Part shown: positions 50,626-59,484 of the stretch, piece after piece
Numbering within the stretch: the first letter of the stretch is position 1
Layout of the letters: every line of letters starts with the position of its first letter
The notes under the pieces: model-generated
Seen by the model: the letters and a program-made list of their open reading frames with translations, nothing else
The model's database searches: none
What the model was told of the DNA's origin: nothing
From: Rhodanobacter sp. FW104-R8
GTDB lineage: Bacteria; Pseudomonadota; Gammaproteobacteria; Xanthomonadales; Rhodanobacteraceae
Reading direction: 5' to 3'
Assembly (NCBI RefSeq): GCF_001617365.1
Contig: NZ_LVJR01000004.1
Coordinates: 1-59,484, forward strand
Length of the DNA stretch: 59,484 bases
Made by a program: the position numbers and the translations under genes

Positions 50626-51929
50626 ACCAGAGCCATCGTGACGCTGCTGCGCCGCGCGGCCAGCAGCGTGGCCGCCACGGCGATTCCGATCATGGCGGTG
50701 AACGCCACGTAGTGGGCCGGCGCGAGCGGCCCGAACTGCTTCACCAGCAGGCCGATCAGCGGCGGCGTGAGCCCGCCGAACAGCGCATAGGCGATGTTGT
50801 ACGAGAACGACAGGCCGGAGAAACGCACCGCTGGCGGAAACGCCACCACCATCAGCGCCGGCACCACGCCGACCACGCCCACGGCGAAACCGGCCAGTGC
50901 GTACCACGCGACGAAATGGGCCGCACCGGCCTGCAGGTCCAGGTACAGCGCATAGCCGCACACCAGCAGGCCGATCGCACCGGCCAGCAGGGCGCGTGCA
51001 TGGCCGACGCGGTCGGCCAGCCAGCCGTAGAAGAGGCAGCCCAGCGCCAGCGCGAACGAAGCCACGCTGTTGCCGAGGAACGCGCGCGCCGGCGCCACAT
51101 GGAACACCGACTGCGCCAGCGTCGGCGTCATCAGGATCAGCACCACGATCGCCGCGGTAAGCATCCAGGTCACCAGCATCGACAGCAGCACGCCGGGCAG
51201 GTGCCGCTCGAACACCTGCCGCAACGGCAAGCCCGCGGCCAGCTCCTTGCGCGCATGCATCGCCTCGAACACCGGCGTCTCGCTGAGCCAGCGGCGCAGC
51301 CACACCGCGAAGAAACCGAACACGCCGCCGACCAGGAACGGCAGCCGCCAGCCATGGTCCAGCACCTCGGCCGGACTCATCCGGCCGTTGATCGCCGCGG
51401 CCACCAGCGAGCCGATCAGGATACCCACGGTGAGTCCCGAAGTGAGGCTGGCGCAGGCAAAGCCGATCCGCTTCGGCGGCACGTGCTCGGCCACGAACAC
51501 CCACGCGCCCGGCACTTCGCCGCCCACCGCAATGCCCTGCACCACGCGCAGCAGCAGCAACAGCAGCGGCGCCAGCATGCCCACCTGCGCGTACACCGGC
51601 AGCAGGCCGATGGCCAGGGTGGGCACCGCCATCAGGAACACGCTGAGCGTGAACATCCGCTTGCGCCCCAGCGTGTCGCCGTAGTGCGCCATCACGATGC
51701 CGCCCAGCGGTCGCGCCAGGTAGCCGGCGGCGAAGATGCCGAACACCTGCAGCTGGGCCAGCCACGGCACCGTGCCGGGCGGGAAGAACAGGTGGCTCAA
51801 CGGGATCGCGAAGAACACGAACACCACGAAATCGTAGAACTCCAGCGCGCCGCCCAGCGCCGACAGCAGCAAGGTCTTCACGTCACGCCCTCGCAGGCGG
51901 TCCCGGTCGACTACGGACGACGCATTCAT
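50622..51929 (-). CDS. MFS transporter, metabolite:H+ symporter (MHS) type
   Basis: 435 residues with 12 predicted transmembrane helices. The start [22 protein letters not shown] is the MHS signature shared with ProP, KgtP and CitA. The loop 2-3 motif [17 protein letters not shown] and the helix 4 motif [23 protein letters not shown] are also typical. Such carriers take up organic acids, betaines or similar solutes with protons; the substrate is not evident. ATG 51929 ([14 protein letters not shown]) begins the protein; the much longer frame upstream crosses aqpZ. It is divergent from aqpZ and convergent with the DUF2461 gene. Confidence 0.92.
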   Translation of the reverse strand: MNASSVVDRDRLRGRDVKTLLLSALGGALEFYDFVVFVFFAIPLSHLFFPPGTVPWLAQLQVFGIFAAGYLARPLGGIVMAHYGDTLGRKRMFTLSVFLMAVPTLAIGLLPVYAQVGMLAPLLLLLLRVVQGIAVGGEVPGAWVFVAEHVPPKRIGFACASLTSGLTVGILIGSLVAAAINGRMSPAEVLDHGWRLPFLVGGVFGFFAVWLRRWLSETPVFEAMHARKELAAGLPLRQVFERHLPGVLLSMLVTWMLTAAIVVLILMTPTLAQSVFHVAPARAFLGNSVASFALALGCLFYGWLADRVGHARALLAGAIGLLVCGYALYLDLQAGAAHFVAWYALAGFAVGVVGVVPALMVVAFPPAVRFSGLSFSYNIAYALFGGLTPPLIGLLVKQFGPLAPAHYVAFTAMIGIAVAATLLAARRSSVTMALV

Positions 51930-52116
51930 CAACGGACGGTCCCGGCGGTGGAAGGCGTGCCACCTTACCGCAGATCGCCCCGCGTTCGCGGCAACGGCGG
52001 CATCCGGCATGGTGGACGGCACCCCGGGTGTGCTTGACTTGGCGCGCCATGCGTTGCCTCGGCATGCGCATGGACACGCCAGGTATCTCCTTCCCTTCGC
52101 AGCAGGAGTTTCCACG

Positions 52117-52818
52117 ATGAGCATGAGCAAGCGTCTCGGTGCCGAATTCTTCGGCACGTTCTGGCTGGTGTTTGGTGGTTGCGGCAGCGCGATCTTCGCG
52201 GCGGCGTTCCCCGAGCTGGGCATCGGCTTCGCCGGGGTGGCGCTGGCCTTCGGCCTCACCGTGCTGACCATGGTGTATGCGGTCGGCCACATCTCGGGCG
52301 GGCATTTCAACCCGGCGGTCACCGTGGGCCTGTGTGCCGGCGGCCGCTTTCCGGCGAAGGACGTGGTGCCGTACGTGGTGATCCAGGTGCTCGGCGCGAT
52401 CGCCGCCGCTGCCGTGCTGTACATCATCGCCAGCGGCAAGCCCGGTTTCGACATGAACGCCGTCAGCTTCGCCTCCAACGGCTACGGCGAGCACTCGCCC
52501 GACCATTACTCGCTGCACGCGGCGATCGTGGCCGAGCTGGTGCTCACCGCGTTCTTCGTGATCGTGATCCAGGGCGCCACCGACAAGCGCGCGCCGGCCG
52601 GTTTCGCCGGCATCGCGATCGGCCTGTCGCTGACCCTGATCCACCTGGTCTGCATCCCGATCACCAACACCTCGGTCAACCCGGCCCGCTCCACCGGCGT
52701 GGCGCTGTTCCACGGTGGCTGGGCGGTCGACCAGTTGTGGGTGTTCTGGCTGGTACCGCTGGTCGGCGGCGCCCTCGGCGGGCTGATCTACCGCTACCTG
52801 CTGGAAAGCAGGGACTGA
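52117..52818 (+). CDS. aqpZ: Aquaporin Z
   Basis: 233 residues, six helices and two half-helices. Both NPA motifs are present: [11 protein letters not shown] (about 65-67) and SVNPARSTG (about 188-190). The selectivity filter residues fit a water channel: His in the [21 protein letters not shown] region and the Arg after the second NPA. It speeds water flow across the inner membrane in osmotic stress. ATG 52117 has AGGAG 7 nt upstream. A strong hairpin at 52833-52858 lies between it and the convergent VOC gene. Confidence 0.97.
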   Translation: MSMSKRLGAEFFGTFWLVFGGCGSAIFAAAFPELGIGFAGVALAFGLTVLTMVYAVGHISGGHFNPAVTVGLCAGGRFPAKDVVPYVVIQVLGAIAAAAVLYIIASGKPGFDMNAVSFASNGYGEHSPDHYSLHAAIVAELVLTAFFVIVIQGATDKRAPAGFAGIAIGLSLTLIHLVCIPITNTSVNPARSTGVALFHGGWAVDQLWVFWLVPLVGGALGGLIYRYLLESRD

Positions 52819-52832
52819 CATCCGGCAGCGCA

Positions 52833-52858
52833 CTGTCCCCGCCGTCCGGCGGGGACAG
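52833..52858. terminator. Hairpin between aqpZ and VOC gene
   Basis: CTGTCCCCGCC-GTCC-GGCGGGGACAG: an 11-bp perfect stem in the 42-nt gap between convergent genes. No T-run on either side. Confidence 0.6.
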
Positions 52859-52860
52859 CT

Positions 52861-53280
52861 TCAGGCACTGGAGCGCGCGCCCTGCTCGTACAGCTCTATC
52901 GGCAAGCCGTCCGGATCGGCGAAGAACGTGAAGCGCCGGCCGGTGTATTCGTCGACGCGCACCGGCTCGCAGGTCACGCCGCGACGCTGCAGTTCCGCGA
53001 TCGTCGCCTCCACTTCCGGTACCGCAAACGCCAGATGGCGCAGCCCCTGCGCCTCCGGCCGCGACGGGCGCGGCGGCGGCGCCGGGAACGAAAACAGTTC
53101 CAGCTGCACGCCGGGGCTGACTTCCAGATCCAGCTTCCAGGAATCACGCTCGCGCCGATAGGCCTCGTGCACGATGCGCAGGCCCAGCGTCTCGCTGTAG
53201 AACGCCTTCGAGCGCGCGTAGTCGGAGCAGATCAGCGCCACGTGGTGGATCGCCGGCAACAACGGGTTCGGCAAGGCCAT
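52861..53280 (-). CDS. VOC superfamily protein (glyoxalase I-like, YaeR group)
   Basis: 139 residues from ATG 53280 (MALPNPLLPAIHHVALICSDYARSKAFYSETLG). Two beta-alpha-beta-beta-beta repeats of the VOC fold are visible, with metal-ligand candidates His (IHHVAL), Glu (VQLELFSF), His (LRHLAFAV) and Glu (PIELYEQ). The sequence is closest in pattern to the small YaeR/GloA2-like group, whose substrate is unknown. It overlaps nothing and its start is 1 nt from the stop of epmA on the same strand. Confidence 0.88.
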   Translation of the reverse strand: MALPNPLLPAIHHVALICSDYARSKAFYSETLGLRIVHEAYRRERDSWKLDLEVSPGVQLELFSFPAPPPRPSRPEAQGLRHLAFAVPEVEATIAELQRRGVTCEPVRVDEYTGRRFTFFADPDGLPIELYEQGARSSA

Positions 53281-53281
53281 C

Positions 53282-54237
53282 TCATGCCTCCGCAAAGGGA
53301 AAAGCCAGCACGTCGGCGATCGCGTCGGTATCGGCCAGGCACATCAGCAGGCGCTCCATGCCCAGCGCCACGCCGGCGCAGCCGGGCATGGCGTCGAGCA
53401 CGCCGAGCAGGCGCTCGTCGAGTGGAACCTCGCGCCGGCCGCGCGCGCGGCGTACCGCATTGTCGCGCTCGAAGCGTGCGCGCTGCTCGGCGGCATCGTT
53501 CAACTCGTGGTAGCCGTTGGCCAGTTCGTAGCGGCCCAGGTACAGCTCGAAGCGCTCGGCCAGCGGCGGCTCGCCGGGACGGATCCTCGCCAGCGCGCAC
53601 TGGCTGGCCGGGTAGTCGTGGATCACCGTGATGCGGTCGCGCGGAAACGCCGGCTGCAGCCTGTGCGTGATCAGCAGGTCCAGCCAGTCGTCGTGGCCGA
53701 GGCCCTCCGGGGCGATGCCGGACCCGGCCATCAGGACACGCAGATCGTCGACCGGGGCATGTGCCGGGTCGATGCCCAGCTCGTCCAGGAACAGTTGCCG
53801 GTAACTCGTCACCACCACCTCGGCGCGCCGCCCCACCATGGCCAGCGCGGCTTCGACCAGATCGATGGTTTCCTGCATCAGCCGGCGATGGTCCCAGCCG
53901 ACCCGGTACCACTCCAGCATGGTGAACTCGGGGTTGTGCCGCCCGCCCGCCTCGCCGTTGCGGAACACCCGGCCCAGCTCGTAGCAGTCGCCCACGCCAG
54001 CGGCAAGCAGCCGCTTCAGCGGATACTCCGGCGAGGTGCGCAGCCAGCGCTCGCGCGCACCGGCGTCGATGTGGCCGCTGAAGCGCGTGCTGAAGCTCTC
54101 GATGTTCGGCTCGGTATTGCCGGCCTCCGACAGGATCGGCGTCTCCACCTCCAGCACCTGGTGCTCGGCGAAATACGCACGCACCAGCGCGTACAGCCGT
54201 GCACGCAGGCGCAGGGCGGCGAGTGGTTCGGCGCCCA

Positions 54238-54238
<1 letters not shown>
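53282..54238 (-). CDS. epmA: Elongation factor P--(R)-beta-lysine ligase
   Basis: 318 residues. A class II lysyl-tRNA synthetase paralogue without the anticodon domain. Motif 2 is in RVFRNGEAGGRHNPEFTMLEWYR, and motif 3 in GVALGMERLLMCLA. EpmA attaches beta-lysine to a conserved Lys of EF-P, which helps ribosomes pass polyproline. ATG 54238 shares its G with the stop of ligA (TGATG). efp and epmB are not in the window. The sequence ELANGYHELNDAAEQRARF is typical of GenX/PoxA rather than LysS. Confidence 0.95.
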
Positions 54239-56688
<2,450 letters not shown>

Positions 56689-56775
56689 TTAGCGACAGCC
56701 GCGGATGCCGGTCGCGCAGTAAGGGAACCGAAAGCTGGCGGGTATAGCGTCCCTCGGCAGGGCTGAGGCGAGGAT

Positions 56776-57414
56776 ATGATCAGGCGCATGAACCGATATC
56801 TGGCATCCCTGGCATTCCTGGCCGCCATGGCCGCTTCCGGCACCGCCGCGGCTGGCGGCCCCCTCGGCATCGACCATCGGGTGCACTACGACAACAGCGG
56901 CATCTGGAAGCGTGGCAACCAGAACGCGCTGATGTACGGCACGATTGCCACCGTCGGCATCGGTGCCCTGGCGTTCGGCAGCGAGGACAAGCTCGGCAAC
57001 ACGTTCTGGCGCTCGGTCGACGCCATGGTGATCTCCAGCGCCGGCGCCGAGGTGCTGAAACACACCTTCCAGCGCGAACGCCCCTCGCAGACCGACAACC
57101 CCGACCGCTTCTTCCGCGGCTGGCACGCGCAAAGCTTTCCCAGCGGCGAGGTGACCGCCATCACGGCCGCGGTGACACCGTTCATCGTGGCCTATGGCAA
57201 CGACCATCCGGCCGTCTACGCGCTGGCCCTGCTGCCGGCCTACGATGCCGTGGCCCGGGTCAAGACCCGCGGCCACTGGCAGAGCGACGTGCTGGCCGGC
57301 GCGGCGATCGGCGCCGGGGTCGGCCTGTGGGCCGCGCACCGCCAGTCACCGCTGATCGTGAGCTGGCTGCCGGGCGGTTTCCAGGTGGGGTTCGTGCACC
57401 ACTTCAAGCCCTGA
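56776..57414 (+). CDS. PAP2-superfamily phosphatase-like membrane/exported protein
   Basis: 212 residues. An N-terminal signal peptide (about 1-26, ending TAAAGG) is followed by the PAP2 core. Motif 1 K95-x6-R102-P103 and motif 3 R161-x5-H167-x3-D171 are intact, but motif 2, normally PSGH, reads S120-F-P-S-G-E125. The catalytic or proton-donor His is thus replaced by Glu. I recall PSGE in some exported proteobacterial PAP2 proteins, so it may mark a subfamily rather than a dead enzyme. The GAGG site is 7 nt before ATG 56776. The substrate, perhaps a lipid phosphate in the periplasm, is unknown. It is divergent from ligA. Confidence 0.88.
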   Translation: MIRRMNRYLASLAFLAAMAASGTAAAGGPLGIDHRVHYDNSGIWKRGNQNALMYGTIATVGIGALAFGSEDKLGNTFWRSVDAMVISSAGAEVLKHTFQRERPSQTDNPDRFFRGWHAQSFPSGEVTAITAAVTPFIVAYGNDHPAVYALALLPAYDAVARVKTRGHWQSDVLAGAAIGAGVGLWAAHRQSPLIVSWLPGGFQVGFVHHFKP

Positions 57415-57418
57415 CGGC

Positions 57419-57826
57419 TCAGCGGTGGTAGTGCCCTGCCGCCTCCGGCTGGTAGGCGATTTCCAGCACCTTCAGGCGGCGCTTGCGGCCGTCCGGCGTG
57501 GGCCAGTCGATCTGCTGGCCGCGCGCCAGCCCGAGCAAGGCGCTGCCCACCGGCGCCAGGATGGACACGGTGCCCGGCGCGCCCGCGGCCGCGGGGTAGA
57601 CCAGGGTGAGGGTCAGCTGCTCGCCGTTGCTCTCGTCCTGGAAGGTGACGATGGAGTTCATCGTCACGATATGCGCCGGCATCGCCGCCGGCTCGACCAC
57701 GTCGGCACGATCCAGTTCCGCGCGCAGCGCATCGAGTTTGGCGGCATCGGCGGCCGGCAGACGCTCCAGCAGCGCTTCGATGCGCTCCATGTCGATGCGG
57801 GAAACAGTGATCGTTGGCTTGCTCAT
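57419..57826 (-). CDS. rnk: Nucleoside diphosphate kinase regulator (Rnk, GreA/GreB C-terminal family)
   Basis: 135 residues from ATG 57826 (MSKPTITVSRIDMERIEALLERL). A short N-terminal coiled segment is followed by the FKBP-like GreA/B C-terminal domain (VTMNSIVTFQDESNGEQLTLTLVYP, ILAPVGSALLGLARGQQIDWP). The long acidic coiled coil of true Gre factors is missing, which fits Rnk, an RNA-polymerase-binding protein that influences Ndk and polyphosphate levels. The leader has two hairpins: a 10-bp stem followed by TTTT (57865-57896) and GCGGC-AGGA-GCCGC (57857-57844), then AGGAAAA as ribosome site. Confidence 0.9.
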   Translation of the reverse strand: MSKPTITVSRIDMERIEALLERLPAADAAKLDALRAELDRADVVEPAAMPAHIVTMNSIVTFQDESNGEQLTLTLVYPAAAGAPGTVSILAPVGSALLGLARGQQIDWPTPDGRKRRLKVLEIAYQPEAAGHYHR

Positions 57827-57843
57827 GGCTTTTCCTGGTACTC

Positions 57844-57896
57844 GCGGCTCCTGCCGCACAAAAGCACACGCCGGAACGAAGTCGCCCCGGCGTGTG
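57844..57896 (-). promoter_or_regulatory. Structured leader of rnk: terminator-like hairpin and AGGA-loop hairpin
   Basis: On the minus strand CACACGCCGG / CCGGCGTGTG with a 12-nt loop is followed by CTTTTG, then GCGGC-AGGA-GCCGC, then AGGAAAA before the ATG. The first could be an attenuator, the second plus the ribosome site a CsrA/RsmA target. Both roles are inferred. Confidence 0.45.
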
Positions 57897-58008
57897 GTTG
57901 TCGATGGCCGTGACGCCCGAAATGGGTATGACCGGCGGATGAAACAAGGCCAACTCTGCGGATACTGCCGCCGAAAATCAAGCCTTTGCGCCGGTATCAT
58001 AACCGACA

Positions 58009-59466
58009 ATGCCTGTCCAAGCCTCAGTGCTTCCCGAAGCCGCCTCCGCCGCGCCCGTGGCGGGTTCCGACATGTCCTCGCGCGAGCGCTACCGCGGCCT
58101 GCTGTGGCTGGTCGCCGCCGCGTTCTTCATGCAGGCGCTGGATTCCACCGTGGTCAACACCGCGGTGCCGGCGATGGCCGAGGCACTGAAGGAGACCCCG
58201 CTGGGCATGCGCACCGCGCTGACCAGCTACGTGCTGACCCTGGCGATCCTGATCCCCGCCAGCCCGTGGCTGTGCGACCGTTTCGGCACGCGCCGGGTGT
58301 TCGGTGCGGCGATCGTGGTGTTCGGCCTGGGCTCGTTGCTGTGCGGCATCGCGCAGACGCTGCCGCAACTGGTCGCCGCCCGCGTGCTGCAGGGCATCGG
58401 CGGCGCCTCGCTGATGCCGGTGGGCCGCTACGTGCTGGTGCGCAGCATCGACAAGCGCGAGTTCGTGCGCGCGATGAGCACGGTGGCCACATTCGGCCTG
58501 CTCGGCTCGGTGCTGGGGCCGCTGCTGGGCGGGGCGATCGTGGAGTTCACCTCGTGGCGGCTGATCTTCCTGATCAACGTGCCGGTGGCGACCGCCGGCG
58601 TGTGGATGAACCAGCGCGACATGCCCGACTACCGGCTCGACCATGCCAACCGCTTCGACCTGTCCGGCTTCCTGCTGTTCGCCGCCGCCTCCGCCCTGCT
58701 GCTGACCGCCTCGGAACTGGCCGGCGGCAGCCCGGTGCCGTGGTCGGGCATGGGCCTGTACACGCTGGCGGCCGTGCTGCTCGGCGCGCTCTATGTCTGG
58801 CACAGCCGGCGCACCGAACACCCGGTGGCGGACCTCGGCCTGCTCAAGGTGCGCAGCGTGTGGGTGTCGCTGGCCGGCGGCATCTTCACCCGGCTCGGCA
58901 TCTCCGGCATGTTCCTGCTGCTGATGCTGTTCCTGCAGATCGGCTGCGGCTGGTCGCCGCTGATGGCCGGCCTGATGATGGTGCCGCAGGCGCTGGGCTC
59001 GATCACGGCCAAGTGGGTGGTGCACCGGGCGCTGGTCCACTACGGCTACCGCCGCCTGCTGCTCGGCAACACGCTGGCCGTGGCCGTGCTGCTGGCCCTG
59101 TTCGCCCTGCTCGGACCCGGTTCGCCGGTGTGGGTGATCGCCGCGCTGACCTTCGCCTACGGCGCGTTCTCGGGCCTGCAGTACACCACCATGAACACGC
59201 TGATCTACGTCGACGTGGACATCCAGCATGCCTCGATGGTTTCCTCGATGGCCTCGACCGCCCAGTACCTGGCGATGAGCTTCGGCATCGCGCTGTCCAC
59301 GCTGCTGATGCAGGCGCTGCTGCAGGGCCACGCGCACGAGGACTATGTGGCGGCGTTCCGCTGGACGGTACTGCTGCTGGCGCTGATCACCGCCGCGGCC
59401 AGCCGCGTGTTCGGCAGGCTGCGGCCCGACCATGCCGCCCCCGCCGGTGTCGCGCCGCCGCCCTGA
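58009..59466 (+). CDS. MFS multidrug transporter, DHA2 (14-helix, EmrB/QacA, MdtD-like) family
   Basis: 485 residues with 14 predicted helices. The helix 1 motif ALDSTVVNTAVPAMA and the loop 2-3 motif LCDRFGTRRVFGAAIVVFGLGSLLCG are DHA2 signatures. The motif C region GLLGSVLGPLLGGAIVEFTSWRLIFLINVP is also complete. It would export drugs or toxic metabolites with protons; the substrate is unknown. No EmrA-type adaptor gene is adjacent in the window. ATG 58009 is preceded by a TATCAT box about 15 nt upstream, so the leader is very short. It is divergent from rnk and ends 18 nt before the window edge. Confidence 0.93.
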   Translation: MPVQASVLPEAASAAPVAGSDMSSRERYRGLLWLVAAAFFMQALDSTVVNTAVPAMAEALKETPLGMRTALTSYVLTLAILIPASPWLCDRFGTRRVFGAAIVVFGLGSLLCGIAQTLPQLVAARVLQGIGGASLMPVGRYVLVRSIDKREFVRAMSTVATFGLLGSVLGPLLGGAIVEFTSWRLIFLINVPVATAGVWMNQRDMPDYRLDHANRFDLSGFLLFAAASALLLTASELAGGSPVPWSGMGLYTLAAVLLGALYVWHSRRTEHPVADLGLLKVRSVWVSLAGGIFTRLGISGMFLLLMLFLQIGCGWSPLMAGLMMVPQALGSITAKWVVHRALVHYGYRRLLLGNTLAVAVLLALFALLGPGSPVWVIAALTFAYGAFSGLQYTTMNTLIYVDVDIQHASMVSSMASTAQYLAMSFGIALSTLLMQALLQGHAHEDYVAAFRWTVLLLALITAAASRVFGRLRPDHAAPAGVAPPP

Positions 59467-59484
59467 CTGCACGCGCCCTCGGCG

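Overview
The window is a dense, high-GC chromosomal segment of a gammaproteobacterium of the order Xanthomonadales, most likely the family Rhodanobacteraceae (Rhodanobacter, Dyella or Luteibacter relatives). The reasons are the strong GC bias at third codon positions, the Xanthomonas-type gene order recN / hrcA-grpE-dnaK-dnaJ-dapB-carA-carB-greA and fur / bamE(omlA)-rnfH-ratA-smpB-ssrA, the 41-residue two-cysteine L36, a cysteine-free Fur, and the tmRNA tag ANDDNYALAA. No prophage, IS element, CRISPR array or plasmid function was seen. Most of it is core genome.

Layout. 1-6350 (minus): the end of an amine-oxidase-like flavoenzyme, then a translationally coupled envelope operon lapA-lapB-wbpL/wecA-like-wbpM/capD-like-galU. 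6447-9409 (minus): ihfB, rpsA and cmk, separated by hairpin terminators. 9453-11886 (plus): acyl-CoA-binding protein and fadH. 11905-13057: a LysR-type regulator divergent from a predicted small RNA with C-rich loops. 13122-13247: rpmJ. 13350-28051: greA, carB, carA, an inserted pair (a 2OG oxygenase and a CaCA antiporter behind a yybP-ykoY riboswitch), dapB, the heat-shock operon and divergent recN. 28075-30642: an inserted two-component system followed by a GGA-rich structured RNA. 30689-34383: fur, bamE, rnfH, ratA, smpB, tmRNA and two small cytochromes c. 34445-41196: nfuA, phhB, rluC/rne divergent pair, a GacA-like regulator and a small unknown gene. 41413-48346: tRNA-Leu(GAG), secG, tpiA, an inserted SDR / DUF6445 / isopenicillin-N-synthase-like trio, then glmM, folP and orn. 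48404-59466: sbcB, a REP doublet, DUF2461, two MFS carriers, aqpZ, a VOC protein, epmA, ligA, a PAP2 protein and rnk.

How the genes fit together. The core genes serve translation and its quality control (rpsA, rpmJ, epmA, smpB-ssrA, rluC, ratA), RNA decay (rne, orn), protein folding (hrcA operon under two sigma-32-type promoters), envelope construction (lap/wbp/galU, glmM, bamE, secG), DNA repair (recN, sbcB, ligA), and metabolism. The accessory material sits as small inserts inside conserved synteny.

The most interesting signals are non-coding: (i) a predicted minus-strand sRNA (about 12073 to 11941) with two C-rich hairpin loops, whose -35 box lies inside a perfect LysR T-N11-A palindrome, an OxyR/OxyS-like arrangement; (ii) a highly folded RNA (about 30445-30642) with nine GGA triplets, two of them in short hairpin loops, ending in a strong terminator; (iii) a riboswitch for the CaCA antiporter; (iv) a REP doublet with GTAG heads and a tandem 54-bp palindromic repeat at ratA. 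All RNA calls are made by eye, without covariance searches or expression data.
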